Of a DNA stretch of 64,000 bases, positions 55,580 to 64,000 are shown in pieces (within the stretch, counting starts at the first letter, position 1; every line of letters starts with the position of its first letter). The notes beneath the pieces were generated by a model. It searched no databases. It was given only the letters and a program-made list of their open reading frames with translations, and was not told where the DNA came from. Where the stretch lies: the NCBI RefSeq assembly GCF_014698845.1, contig NZ_JACJTV010000015.1, positions 1 to 64,000 of the forward strand, read 5' to 3'. The translations under genes and the position numbers were made by a program. This stretch comes from Coleofasciculus sp. FACHB-1120 (GTDB lineage: Bacteria > Cyanobacteriota > Cyanobacteriia > Cyanobacteriales > FACHB-T130).

Positions 55580-57991
55580 TTGGATTTCACCTTGCCCGAC
55601 CATCACATTTGTTTGCTGACCGATGACGGTAGCCCTGCCAGTATCAGATTGGTCAAGTCTCTTTCAGACCGAGGGTGGAAAGTGGTTGTATTAAGTTTCC
55701 CCGAATCTGTTATTGCCCAACGGCTACCGTTACCGGAAGGAATTAGCCGTGTGGTGCTGGCAGATTTGAGCGAGGAGCATTTGAAACAACAGCTAATGGC
55801 GATCGCGCAAAACTACGGCTCGATTGGCGCGTTCGTTCATCTGCATCCCTCAATTCAAGAAAGTCTTGGGCAGGAATCGGAGAAAGCTATCCTCAAGCAT
55901 ATCTTTCTGATTGCTAAGCACCTCAAAAAATCCCTGAATGAAGCAGCACGTCAAGGACGCAGTTGTTTCCTCACCGTGAGCCGCCTGGATGGGCAATTCG
56001 GTTTAAGTCGCAAAACAGAGTTTAGCGCCATCGGTGGGGGGCTGTTCGGCTTGACAAAAACCCTCAACCTGGAATGGGAACGGGTATTTTGTCGCGCTAT
56101 CGATTTGAGTCCCGCTTTCGATGCAGAATTTGTCGCCCAATCGATTGTCGCGGAAATTCATGACCCCAATCGGTTGATTACCGAAGTCGGGTACAGTTCC
56201 CAGGGTAGAACCACCCTGGTTTGCGAGCTGTGTAGGGTTACGAAGAATGTTCGCGGCACAAAAAATCAAATTACTCCATCCTCGGTGTTTCTCGTCAGCG
56301 GCGGTGGACGCGGGATTACTTCCCAGTGCGTCATTAAGTTAGCGCAACGCTACCGATGCAAATTTATCCTCCTCGGTCGCTCAGCCATCAATCCCGAACC
56401 AGCATGGGCAAAAGGCTGTGTTGATGAATTTAATTTTAAAAAGCGGATTATGGCAGATATTACTGCACGAGGAGAGAAACCTACCCCAGTCAAAGTCCAA
56501 AAGACACTGAAGGCGATTTTAGCCCAACGAGAAATCGCCCAAACGCTGGAAGCCATTGAGCAAGCGGGTGGGAAAGCAGAATATCTCAGCGCAGACATTA
56601 CCGATGCGATCGCTTTAAAGGAAAAACTAGCAGATGCGGTTCGGCGTTTCGGAGCGATCTCAGGAATTCTTCATGGCGCTGGCAATTTAGCAGATAAATT
56701 GATTGAGAATAAATCCGAACAAGATTTTGAAGCCGTTTATACTGCCAAAGTCAAAGGGTTGGAAAATCTGCTGAGTTGTGTCAACGCGAATCAAATCAAG
56801 CATTTGGTGTTGTTCGCTTCAGCCGCTGGGTTTTACGGGAATATTGGTCAATCGGATTATGCGATCGCTAATGAGATTCTCAATAAATTTGCCCATCACT
56901 TCAAGCGCCTCCATTCCGAATGTCATGTAGCTTCCTTCAATTGGGGACCGTGGGATGGCGGGATGGTTACGCCTGAGTTGAAACAGATTTTTGCCGAACG
57001 CAACGTTGAGGTGATTCCCGTTGAAGTGGGAACTCAGATGCTAGTTGACGAACTGGATTTTGGCGAACGGGAAACGGTACAAGTCTTAGTGGGTAGCCCC
57101 CTGGTAGTCGTGTCTGGAGAGTTGGATTCAGAACTGCGTACTTACCAAATTCATCGAAAATTAAACCTGAAAGCGAATTCCTTTTTGCAAGATCATGCAA
57201 TCGGTGGTCAAGCGGTATTACCAACCGTTTGTGGTTCGGTATGGCTTGCTAATGTTAGCGAACAGCTATATCCTGGCTACAAGTTTTTTAGCTGTGAAAA
57301 CTTCAAAGTCTTAAAAGGCATTGTTTTCGATGAAACATTGGCAAGCGGATACATCTTGGAAGTGAAGGAAGTCAATAAATCCCAGAACGAGCAACTCGAA
57401 CTCGCAGCGACGATATGGAGTGAAGCGGAACCCGGAAAACGCCGCTATCATTACAACGGTCAGGTCAAACTCCTGAAGAAAATTCCGGAAGCTCCTACTT
57501 ATGAATTCGACAGAACCCAAAATCAAGAGTTTGCGTCTCTGTCACCTTATCAGGATGGCACCTTGTTTCATGGCCCTAGTTTTAAAGGGGTCAAACAAGT
57601 TTTAAATATCACGCCAGAAACCCTGACGATGGAATGTGTTTTACCCCAGCTCAATGAAGAACAGCGGGGACAGTTTCCGGCACAAGCATTCGATTTTGTC
57701 GCCAAAGATGTGCAATTTCAGTGCATGTTGATTTGGGTAAGGCATTTTTATCAGGCGGCTAGTCTACCATTACGCTGCCAGAAAGGAGAGCATTTCCAAT
57801 CGATTCCCTTGGGTAAACCATTTTACGTGTCGATGGAAGTGATATCCAGCAATGAGAATAAGTTGGTGGCAAACATCACTTCCCATGATATTCAAGGAAA
57901 AGTTTACTCACGGGTATTTGGGGCAGAAGTGACGATTAGCAAACAACTGAATCGTCTATTCTTTAACTCAGAAAAAGCAGGAGTTAAGTAA
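55580..57991 (+). CDS. Secondary-lipid synthase, KR-DH part (continuation of the 51267 gene in the -1 frame)
   Basis: About 803 aa from a TTG, but the same frame is open from 55478 with no start codon or ribosome-binding site, so it is best read as the C-terminal part of the upstream synthase. An inactive Rossmann-like half (about 5-215) precedes a ketoreductase with NADPH motif SGGGRGIT (about 238-246) and the catalytic region FASAAGFYGNIGQSDYAIANE. From about 540 a PS-DH hotdog dehydratase begins: FLQDHAIGGQAVLPT (catalytic His), with a second hotdog unit near 640-780. The product would reduce and dehydrate beta-ketoacyl-ACP. Confidence 0.8.
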   Translation: MDFTLPDHHICLLTDDGSPASIRLVKSLSDRGWKVVVLSFPESVIAQRLPLPEGISRVVLADLSEEHLKQQLMAIAQNYGSIGAFVHLHPSIQESLGQESEKAILKHIFLIAKHLKKSLNEAARQGRSCFLTVSRLDGQFGLSRKTEFSAIGGGLFGLTKTLNLEWERVFCRAIDLSPAFDAEFVAQSIVAEIHDPNRLITEVGYSSQGRTTLVCELCRVTKNVRGTKNQITPSSVFLVSGGGRGITSQCVIKLAQRYRCKFILLGRSAINPEPAWAKGCVDEFNFKKRIMADITARGEKPTPVKVQKTLKAILAQREIAQTLEAIEQAGGKAEYLSADITDAIALKEKLADAVRRFGAISGILHGAGNLADKLIENKSEQDFEAVYTAKVKGLENLLSCVNANQIKHLVLFASAAGFYGNIGQSDYAIANEILNKFAHHFKRLHSECHVASFNWGPWDGGMVTPELKQIFAERNVEVIPVEVGTQMLVDELDFGERETVQVLVGSPLVVVSGELDSELRTYQIHRKLNLKANSFLQDHAIGGQAVLPTVCGSVWLANVSEQLYPGYKFFSCENFKVLKGIVFDETLASGYILEVKEVNKSQNEQLELAATIWSEAEPGKRRYHYNGQVKLLKKIPEAPTYEFDRTQNQEFASLSPYQDGTLFHGPSFKGVKQVLNITPETLTMECVLPQLNEEQRGQFPAQAFDFVAKDVQFQCMLIWVRHFYQAASLPLRCQKGEHFQSIPLGKPFYVSMEVISSNENKLVANITSHDIQGKVYSRVFGAEVTISKQLNRLFFNSEKAGVK

Positions 57992-58014
57992 TGTCGAGTT
58001 AAAAAACCATTCAG

Positions 58015-58046
58015 CGTGCTGTAGTAGCGATCGCTGCTACAGCACG
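58015..58046. repeat. 32-bp near-perfect palindrome centred on a HIP1-like GCGATCGC
   Basis: CGTGCTGTAGTAGCGA (58015-58030) pairs with TCGCTGCTACAGCACG (58031-58046) with a single G-U pair. It lies between the KR-DH frame and the next synthase gene and could attenuate or terminate transcription between them. Confidence 0.7.
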
Positions 58047-58104
58047 ATGGTTAGAGCCTATTTAAAATAAAGTAGTTTTTGATTAAATTTTTTAGGAATA
58101 TTGA

Positions 58105-61100
58105 ATGGAAAAAATTGCAATCATTGGTTTATCTAGCTTGTTTCCAGGCGCAGAAAGTCCTGAGCAATACTGGCAGAATTTAATTGCTAAAAAAGATTTT
58201 AAAAGCTTGGCAACAGCCGAACAAATGGGAGTAGATCCCCAAAAATTTTATTCTACAGAAAAAGGGAAGCTGGATAAATACTATTGTTTGAAAGGAGGCT
58301 ATATTCGAGATTTTCAGTTAGATACCAGCGAGTATCAGATGGCTCCGGAGTTACTGAAAAACTTAGATGAAATTTATCAATGGTCTTTATACGTCTCAAA
58401 ACAAGCTTTAAAAGATAGCGGTTATTTAGGCAATCAATCAGTTCTGGAAAAATGCGGCGTGATCCTGGGAAATCTTTCTTTTCCTACCCGCTTTTCCCAT
58501 CGCTTTTTTGCACCAATCTATCAAAAATTTCTCGATTCAGCCCTTCAGCAACTTTTAAAAGAAGAATCTTTCCAACTAAAAAAACCATCTTCTGATGTCT
58601 CTCTTTTAAATGGAATGTTATCCGGGTATCCGGCAGCAGTTATTGCTCAAGCGCTGTCTTTATCCGGTATCAATTTATCTCTGGATGCAGCCTGTGCAAC
58701 ATCGCTGTATGCAGTTAAATTAGCTTGTCACTATCTGTTATCCGGCAAAGCTGACCTGATGTTAGCGGGTGCGGTGAGTTGCGCCGATCCGTTCTTCATC
58801 AATATGGGATTTTCTATTTTCCACGCTTATCCAGAAGATGGGATATCGCGTCCTTTTGATAAGTCATCCGGAGGACTCGTGGCTGGGGAAGGAGCCGGAA
58901 TGGTTGTCCTGAAACGATATAGCGATGCGCTGCGAGATGGCGATCGCATCTACGCCACAATCTGCGGTGTTGGCTTATCGAATGACGGGAAAGGGAAATT
59001 CGTCCTCAGTCCTAATCCCAAAGGGCAAATCTTAGCCTTTGAACGGGCATATATCGAAGCCGGAATACATCCCAACAGTATCGATTACATCGAGTGTCAT
59101 GCCACGGGTACTCCGGTCGGAGATATCACCGAACTCAACTCGATGGAAACCTTCTTCGGTCAGCATCAAACGGTACCTCTGATTGGTTCTGTCAAATCCA
59201 ATTTTGGTCACTTGTTGACGGCTGCGGGGATCGCGGGTCTCATCAAAGTGATTTTGAGCATGAGCGAAGAGGTCATCCCGGCGACAATCGACGTAATTGA
59301 CCCCCTCAGTTCGGAAAAAGGCGCGATCGCTGCTGAGCAGATGGTCACTTCCCCGACACCTTGGCCTCAAAAATTACCTACCAAACGTGCCGCTATCAAT
59401 GCTTTTGGTTTTGGTGGCACCAATGCTCATTTGATTTTGGAGTCATCAGAAGACATCGGAAGTGGGAAAGAAAGGGCAAAGGCAGCGACAAATACCTCGA
59501 TCCAAAATCCAAAATCTCAAACCCAAAATCGACTCGCGATCGTCGGCATGGATGCCTTTTTTGGCTCCTGTAAAAGTTTAGATGCCTTCGAGCGCACAAT
59601 TTATGAAGGAACGCAGCATTTTATCCCCCTTCCGCCTCAGCGTTGGCAAGGTATCGAAGAGCAACCCCAATTACTCAAAGAATATGGCTTGGCGACTGGC
59701 GAAGCGCCTCTAGGAGCCTACATCCAAGATTTTGAACTCGATTTCTTAAATTTCAAAATCCCGCCCCGCGATGAAGATCAACTCATTCCTCAACAGCTAT
59801 TAATGCTAAAGGTGGCGGACAACGCCATCAAAGATGCAAAACTCGCTCAAGGGGGAAATGTCGCCGTGATTGTGGCGATGGGGACAGAACTCTCCCTACA
59901 CCAGTATCGGGGTCGATGCGATTTATCTTGGCAAATCAAAGAAAGCTTGGAACAAGCGAATATTTCTTTGTCTCCCGAAAAACTTGCCGAACTGGAAGCC
60001 ATTACCAAAGATAGCTTGCATCCTCCGGCGCAAGTCAACCGATACACCAGCTTCATCGGTAATGTGATGGCTAGTCGCATTTCCGCCCAATGGGATTTCA
60101 CGGGTCCCTCTTTCACCATTTCTGCCGAAGAAAATTCGGTTTTTAAAGCTTTAGAAGTCGCTCAATTACTTCTGTCTAATGGAGAAATCGATGCTGTTGT
60201 CGTCGGTGCGGTCGATCTCTCTGGGGGATTGGAAAATGTATTATTCCGCCAGCAGTTAGCACCGATTAATCAAGGGATTCCTACCTTAAGCTTTGATGAA
60301 AATGCGAATGGCTGGATGGTCGGTGAAGGCTCAGGTGCCGTAGTTTTAAAGCGACACGAAGCAGCCAAACAAGAGCAAGACCGAATTTATGCTGTTATTG
60401 ATGCCATCAGCTTAATTCAGGATAATGCTAATCATCAATCGACGAGCGATCGCACCCTCACACAAGCTTGTCAGCAGGCGTTCGATTTAGCAGGTGTTCA
60501 ACCTACAGACATTGGGTATCTGGAAGTTTTTGGCAGTGGCGTTGCACCAGAAGATGAAGCCGAAATCAAAGGTTTACTCTCTGCCTATCAGACGTCCCAA
60601 GCAAGCTTGAGTTGTTGCCTGGGCAGTGTCAAAGCCAACATTGGTCATACCTATGCTGCTTCCGGGATGGCAAGTTTAATCAAAACTGTCCTCTGCTTAT
60701 ATCATCGGTACATTCCTGCGACTCCCCAGTGGTCTAGGCCGAAAATGCCTCAGCTTTGGCAAGGCAGTCCCTTCTACGTCGCCACCGAATCGAGAACTTG
60801 GTTTTTAGAACCCGAAGCATCTAAGAGAGTCGCTGCCATCAACGGTTTAGGAATAGATGGCACTTATTCTCACATCATCCTCTCGGAAGAATTGAGTCAA
60901 AAAGAGCGTCCCAGCAAGTATCTCGAACAAACACCGTTCTATCTATTTCCCCTCACCGCTAATCATCAATCTGCTTTGCTCGAACGGCTGAATTCGCTCC
61001 AGAATCTGATTGAAACCGCTGACGATTTATCAGTTGCAGCGACACAGACCTTTACTGCTTTTGGGCAATCCCCCCAGGCAACTTATACCCTAGCGATTGT

Positions 61101-64000
61101 CGGTTCTAATAAACAGGAAATACTGCGGGAAATCCGCTTAGCGATCGCAGGGATTAAAAAAAGCTTTGAAACTGGCGGAGAATGGAAAACACCGCTTGGC
61201 AGTTATTTCACACCGAAACCTTTAGGAAAAGAGGGTAAAGTTGCCTTCGTTTACCCAGGTATGGCTAGTTCTGCTCTCGGACTAGGACGGGACATTTTCC
61301 AGCTATTTCCTAAGGTTTACGATAGCTTCTCAACTCTGACTCACTCTCCAGGTCAGGTCATGCACGAGAAACTTCATTATCCCAGAAGTTTAGAAAAACT
61401 TTCCAGTCAAGCACAAGCAGAGAAACAGGCAGAATTTCTGGGTGACGGAGTAGTAATGTGCCAAACCGGAATCAGTTTGGCAGTGCTATATAGTCTCATT
61501 CTCAGACAGTATTTCCATGTCCAACCCCAAGTTGCATTTGGGTATAGCTTGGGTGCAGCTATCACTATGCTGTTTGCACTTGACATTTGGCGCGATGATG
61601 GGAAAATAAACGATGCTTTAGTCGCATCTCCTCTATTTAAAACTGATTTATGCGGTCCCTGTTTAGCGGGACGTAGGTTTTGGGATTTGCCGGAAAGCGA
61701 TCGCTCGGAAAAATTCTGGATTTCCTATGTTCTCAAAGCACCAGTATCGGCAGTTAAGGAAGTCCTGAAGCATGAAAAACGTGTTTATCTGTCATTCATC
61801 AATACTCCCGATGAAGTAGTCATTGGTGGCGAGCCGCAAGCTTGCTTAAGAGTTATTGAAACTCTCCAATGCAAATATTTTCCCATGAATTTTGACAGTG
61901 TATTGCACTGCGAACCAACAAATACTGAATATGACGGATTGGTTGAACTATTAACAATTCCTATTCAGAATGTACCCGATATTCAATTTTATTCTGGAGT
62001 AGATTACGCTCCGATTAAGCTAGACACGAATTCTCTGGCTCATAATGCCGCCAAAATCTGCTGTACAACAGTTGATTTTCCTAGAATTATTCATCGTGTC
62101 TACGAAGATGGTGCCAGAATCTTCATTGAGCTAGGCGCAGGAAACAACTGTTCCCGATGTATTAGCGAAACGCTTAAGCAACAAGAGTATGTTGCCATGT
62201 CCATCAATACAAAAGGCGTTGATGACCATACTGGGGTGGTCAGGGTTTTAGCAAAACTCGTGAGTCACGGTGTCTCCGTGGACTTGTCACCGCTTTATAG
62301 TCAACCACCAGAAAAATCCATCCAACGTCAATCAATTGTCAAAAAAGTTACTTTGGGTGGAAGCCGAATTTATTCTAAAATATTGACCGCTGAAAATTGT
62401 GAAACTTTCCAAAAAGAGATAGCAAACACGGGGAACAAATCAAAAATCATGACAATAGCCAAAGATCCACAACAGACAACTAACCATCAAGAGCAAATGA
62501 TGAAGATATTTCAGCTACAAATCGCTGTAGCCGAACAATTATTGAATCAAAATATATCCGTTAAAGACAAGGGTCAGATAGCCCCTGCAACTTCAGATTC
62601 GCAGCGAAATAGTTACACAAAGCCTTCTAATATTGTTTGGGATGAAGCAGATTTACTGGAATTTGCTGAAGGGAAAATATCCCGTGTCTTCGGTCAAGAC
62701 TATGACATTATCGATTCTTATTCCCGGCGAGTGCGGCTGCCAGTTCCTCCCTATCTCTTGGTGAGCAGAGTTACTAAACTCGATGGTGAAATAAATAGCT
62801 TTAAACCCTCTTCAATCACAACCGAATACGATATTCCCCAGAATGCCTGGTACGCTGTTGATGGTCAAGCGCCTTGGGCAATCAGCGTAGAATCAGGTCA
62901 ATGCGATTTATTATTAATCAGCTACCTAGGAATCGATTTTGAAAATAAAGGCGAACTGGTTTATCGCTTGCTTGATTGCACCCTGACGTTTCTAGATGAT
63001 TTACCCAAAGAAGGACAAACCCTACGTTATGACATTAGCATAAATTCTTTTGTGCGAAGCGGAGATAACCTACTATTTTTCTTTAGCTACGAGTGCTTTG
63101 TTGGGGATAAAATGATCCTCAAAATGGACGGAGGATGTGCTGGATTCTTCTCCGATGAACAACTCGAAAATGGAAAGGGAATTATTGTTTCCGATAAAGA
63201 GCTTGAAGAGCGAAGTAAGATTCCAAAGCAAAAGTTTGAGCCTCTGCTAATCTGCCAGAAAACAAGCCTTGATGAGTCAGATATGTTACGCCTTACCGAG
63301 GGTAATATTGCTGCCTGTTTAGGAGACCATTATTGGCAAGACGGCTTAAATCCCTCCTTGCGCTTGCCCCCGAAGGCAATGCTCATGATCGATCGGGTTA
63401 CATCAGTAGAACCCACTGGAGGGGCTTGGGGTCTAGGTCTAATTATCGGCGAAAAATTTCTCGACCCAGATCATTGGTATTTCCCCTGCCACTTCAAAGA
63501 CGATCAGGTGATGGCTGGTTCCTTGATGGCAGAAGGCTGTGGTCAACTCTTGCAATTCTATCTCCTCTATTTAGGATTGCAAACCTACACAACCGATGCT
63601 CGATTTCAACCAATTCCAGGTTTGCCACAGGTAGTCCGTTGCCGAGGACAGGTGACTCCCATTTCTGGCAAACTAATCTATCGGATGGAAATTACTGAAA
63701 TCGGCATTACACCAAAACCTTATGCAAAATGTAATGTTGAAGTCATCCTGAACGGCAAAATCGTTGTTCACTTCAAAGATTTGGGCTTGCAGTTATCTGA
63801 AAAGAACCCTAATCATTCAATTTCTGCTGAACAAGCGATAAACAACTCTCAACAAAAGGCAGGATTACCCCGGAAACCAGCCTTATTAAATGAAGATCAA
63901 GTCAACGAATTTTGTCTGGGTTCGGTTGCTAAGTGTTTTGGGCCAGAATTCGCAATTTATGACAACGGTAGCGTCAAAGCTTCGCGGATGCCCAATACTC
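58105..64000 (+). CDS. Secondary-lipid synthase (PfaC/HglC-like) KS-CLF-AT-DH-DH, cut by window end
   Basis: The frame stays open from the ATG at 58105 (AGGA 7 nt upstream) to the window end, about 1965 codons. KS (about 1-455): DAACATS (C197), HATGTP (H332), FGH (H369), complete triad. A second KS-like domain (about 470-930) has SAEENS where the Cys belongs (E676) and no HGTGT, so it is a chain-length factor. An AT-like domain follows (about 1040-1400) with GYSLG (S1148). A PfaC-type DH1 (SYSRRVRLPVPPYLLVSRV ... WYAVDGQAPWA) and a FabA-like DH2 with CHFKDDQVMAGSLMAEG (H1796) come next. Including an AT between CLF and DH resembles a fusion of separate PfaB/PfaC or HglC/HglD activities. Confidence 0.88.
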   Translation, partial: MEKIAIIGLSSLFPGAESPEQYWQNLIAKKDFKSLATAEQMGVDPQKFYSTEKGKLDKYYCLKGGYIRDFQLDTSEYQMAPELLKNLDEIYQWSLYVSKQALKDSGYLGNQSVLEKCGVILGNLSFPTRFSHRFFAPIYQKFLDSALQQLLKEESFQLKKPSSDVSLLNGMLSGYPAAVIAQALSLSGINLSLDAACATSLYAVKLACHYLLSGKADLMLAGAVSCADPFFINMGFSIFHAYPEDGISRPFDKSSGGLVAGEGAGMVVLKRYSDALRDGDRIYATICGVGLSNDGKGKFVLSPNPKGQILAFERAYIEAGIHPNSIDYIECHATGTPVGDITELNSMETFFGQHQTVPLIGSVKSNFGHLLTAAGIAGLIKVILSMSEEVIPATIDVIDPLSSEKGAIAAEQMVTSPTPWPQKLPTKRAAINAFGFGGTNAHLILESSEDIGSGKERAKAATNTSIQNPKSQTQNRLAIVGMDAFFGSCKSLDAFERTIYEGTQHFIPLPPQRWQGIEEQPQLLKEYGLATGEAPLGAYIQDFELDFLNFKIPPRDEDQLIPQQLLMLKVADNAIKDAKLAQGGNVAVIVAMGTELSLHQYRGRCDLSWQIKESLEQANISLSPEKLAELEAITKDSLHPPAQVNRYTSFIGNVMASRISAQWDFTGPSFTISAEENSVFKALEVAQLLLSNGEIDAVVVGAVDLSGGLENVLFRQQLAPINQGIPTLSFDENANGWMVGEGSGAVVLKRHEAAKQEQDRIYAVIDAISLIQDNANHQSTSDRTLTQACQQAFDLAGVQPTDIGYLEVFGSGVAPEDEAEIKGLLSAYQTSQASLSCCLGSVKANIGHTYAASGMASLIKTVLCLYHRYIPATPQWSRPKMPQLWQGSPFYVATESRTWFLEPEASKRVAAINGLGIDGTYSHIILSEELSQKERPSKYLEQTPFYLFPLTANHQSALLERLNSLQNLIETADDLSVAATQTFTAFGQSPQATYTLAIVGSNKQEILREIRLAIAGIKKSFETGGEWKTPLGSYFTPKPLGKEGKVAFVYPGMASSALGLGRDIFQLFPKVYDSFSTLTHSPGQVMHEKLHYPRSLEKLSSQAQAEKQAEFLGDGVVMCQTGISLAVLYSLILRQYFHVQPQVAFGYSLGAAITMLFALDIWRDDGKINDALVASPLFKTDLCGPCLAGRRFWDLPESDRSEKFWISYVLKAPVSAVKEVLKHEKRVYLSFINTPDEVVIGGEPQACLRVIETLQCKYFPMNFDSVLHCEPTNTEYDGLVELLTIPIQNVPDIQFYSGVDYAPIKLDTNSLAHNAAKICCTTVDFPRIIHRVYEDGARIFIELGAGNNCSRCISETLKQQEYVAMSINTKGVDDHTGVVRVLAKLVSHGVSVDLSPLYSQPPEKSIQRQSIVKKVTLGGSRIYSKILTAENCETFQKEIANTGNKSKIMTIAKDPQQTTNHQEQMMKIFQLQIAVAEQLLNQNISVKDKGQIAPATSDSQRNSYTKPSNIVWDEADLLEFAEGKISRVFGQDYDIIDSYSRRVRLPVPPYLLVSRVTKLDGEINSFKPSSITTEYDIPQNAWYAVDGQAPWAISVESGQCDLLLISYLGIDFENKGELVYRLLDCTLTFLDDLPKEGQTLRYDISINSFVRSGDNLLFFFSYECFVGDKMILKMDGGCAGFFSDEQLENGKGIIVSDKELEERSKIPKQKFEPLLICQKTSLDESDMLRLTEGNIAACLGDHYWQDGLNPSLRLPPKAMLMIDRVTSVEPTGGAWGLGLIIGEKFLDPDHWYFPCHFKDDQVMAGSLMAEGCGQLLQFYLLYLGLQTYTTDARFQPIPGLPQVVRCRGQVTPISGKLIYRMEITEIGITPKPYAKCNVEVILNGKIVVHFKDLGLQLSEKNPNHSISAEQAINNSQQKAGLPRKPALLNEDQVNEFCLGSVAKCFGPEFAIYDNGSVKASRMPNT

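Noticed and set aside
63333-63698. 121-codon ORF inside the last synthase gene
   Set aside because: A different frame inside the DH2-coding region; the main frame carries the FabA-like motif.

Overview
The window looks like chromosomal DNA from a phycobilisome-containing cyanobacterium. HIP1-type octamers (GCGATCGC) are scattered through genes and gaps. It encodes NblA, a ChlH-type Mg-chelatase subunit, ferredoxin-type sulfite reductase and an rbp-rpsU pair. The very large PAS/GAF kinases, a possible PatD-family gene and Hgl/Pfa-type megasynthases suggest a filamentous lineage, but the sequence does not fix the genus. No rRNA, tRNA or CRISPR array was recognised.

Layout. 0-5 kb: clipped IS630-type transposase, nblA, a Ser/Thr kinase broken by a frameshift near its 3' end, two conserved hypothetical genes, a 76-bp palindromic MITE-like element, then rpsU and rbp (minus strand). 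5-12 kb: a tandem-ATPase peptide ABC protein, a zinc-ribbon protein, a possible PatD protein, a Rel/SpoT ppGpp enzyme and a lipid kinase. 12-21.3 kb: a signalling block with a 1569-aa hybrid kinase carrying an HPt domain, a REC-GGDEF protein, an exported FecR-like protein and a PAS-PAS-GAF-GGDEF protein, consistent with phosphorelay and c-di-GMP signalling. 21.8-28.4 kb: a small outer-membrane barrel, sulfite reductase, a stress-type glycine-rich protein and a Cache-GAF histidine kinase. 28.4-29.4 kb is a gene graveyard holding a tyrosine-recombinase remnant and a decayed HTH regulator whose stop overlaps the start of a 1398-aa kinase with two complete kinase modules.

33.6-51 kb: mixed housekeeping and accessory genes. 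These are a medium-chain dehydrogenase, exported and membrane hypotheticals, an isolated AT-rich gene with zinc-ribbon-like cysteines, a ChlH paralogue with an in-frame repeat-derived insertion, a GDSL hydrolase, a peptidoglycan-binding M15-like peptidase, a VKOR-type thioredoxin lipoprotein, an SLH protein and a compact type IA topoisomerase.

51.3-64 kb: a PfaA/PfaC- or HglE/HglC-like secondary-lipid synthase locus. The first synthase reads KS-AT-ACP-ACP and then, one frame over across a nine-A run, continues as KR-DH. The next gene is KS-CLF-AT-DH-DH and runs off the window. Together they would build a polyketide/fatty-acyl chain: glycolipid aglycone, polyunsaturated fatty acid or another lipid. 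The A9 junction is the most interesting feature: a programmed slip, transcriptional slippage, a real mutation or a sequencing error would each give a different product picture.
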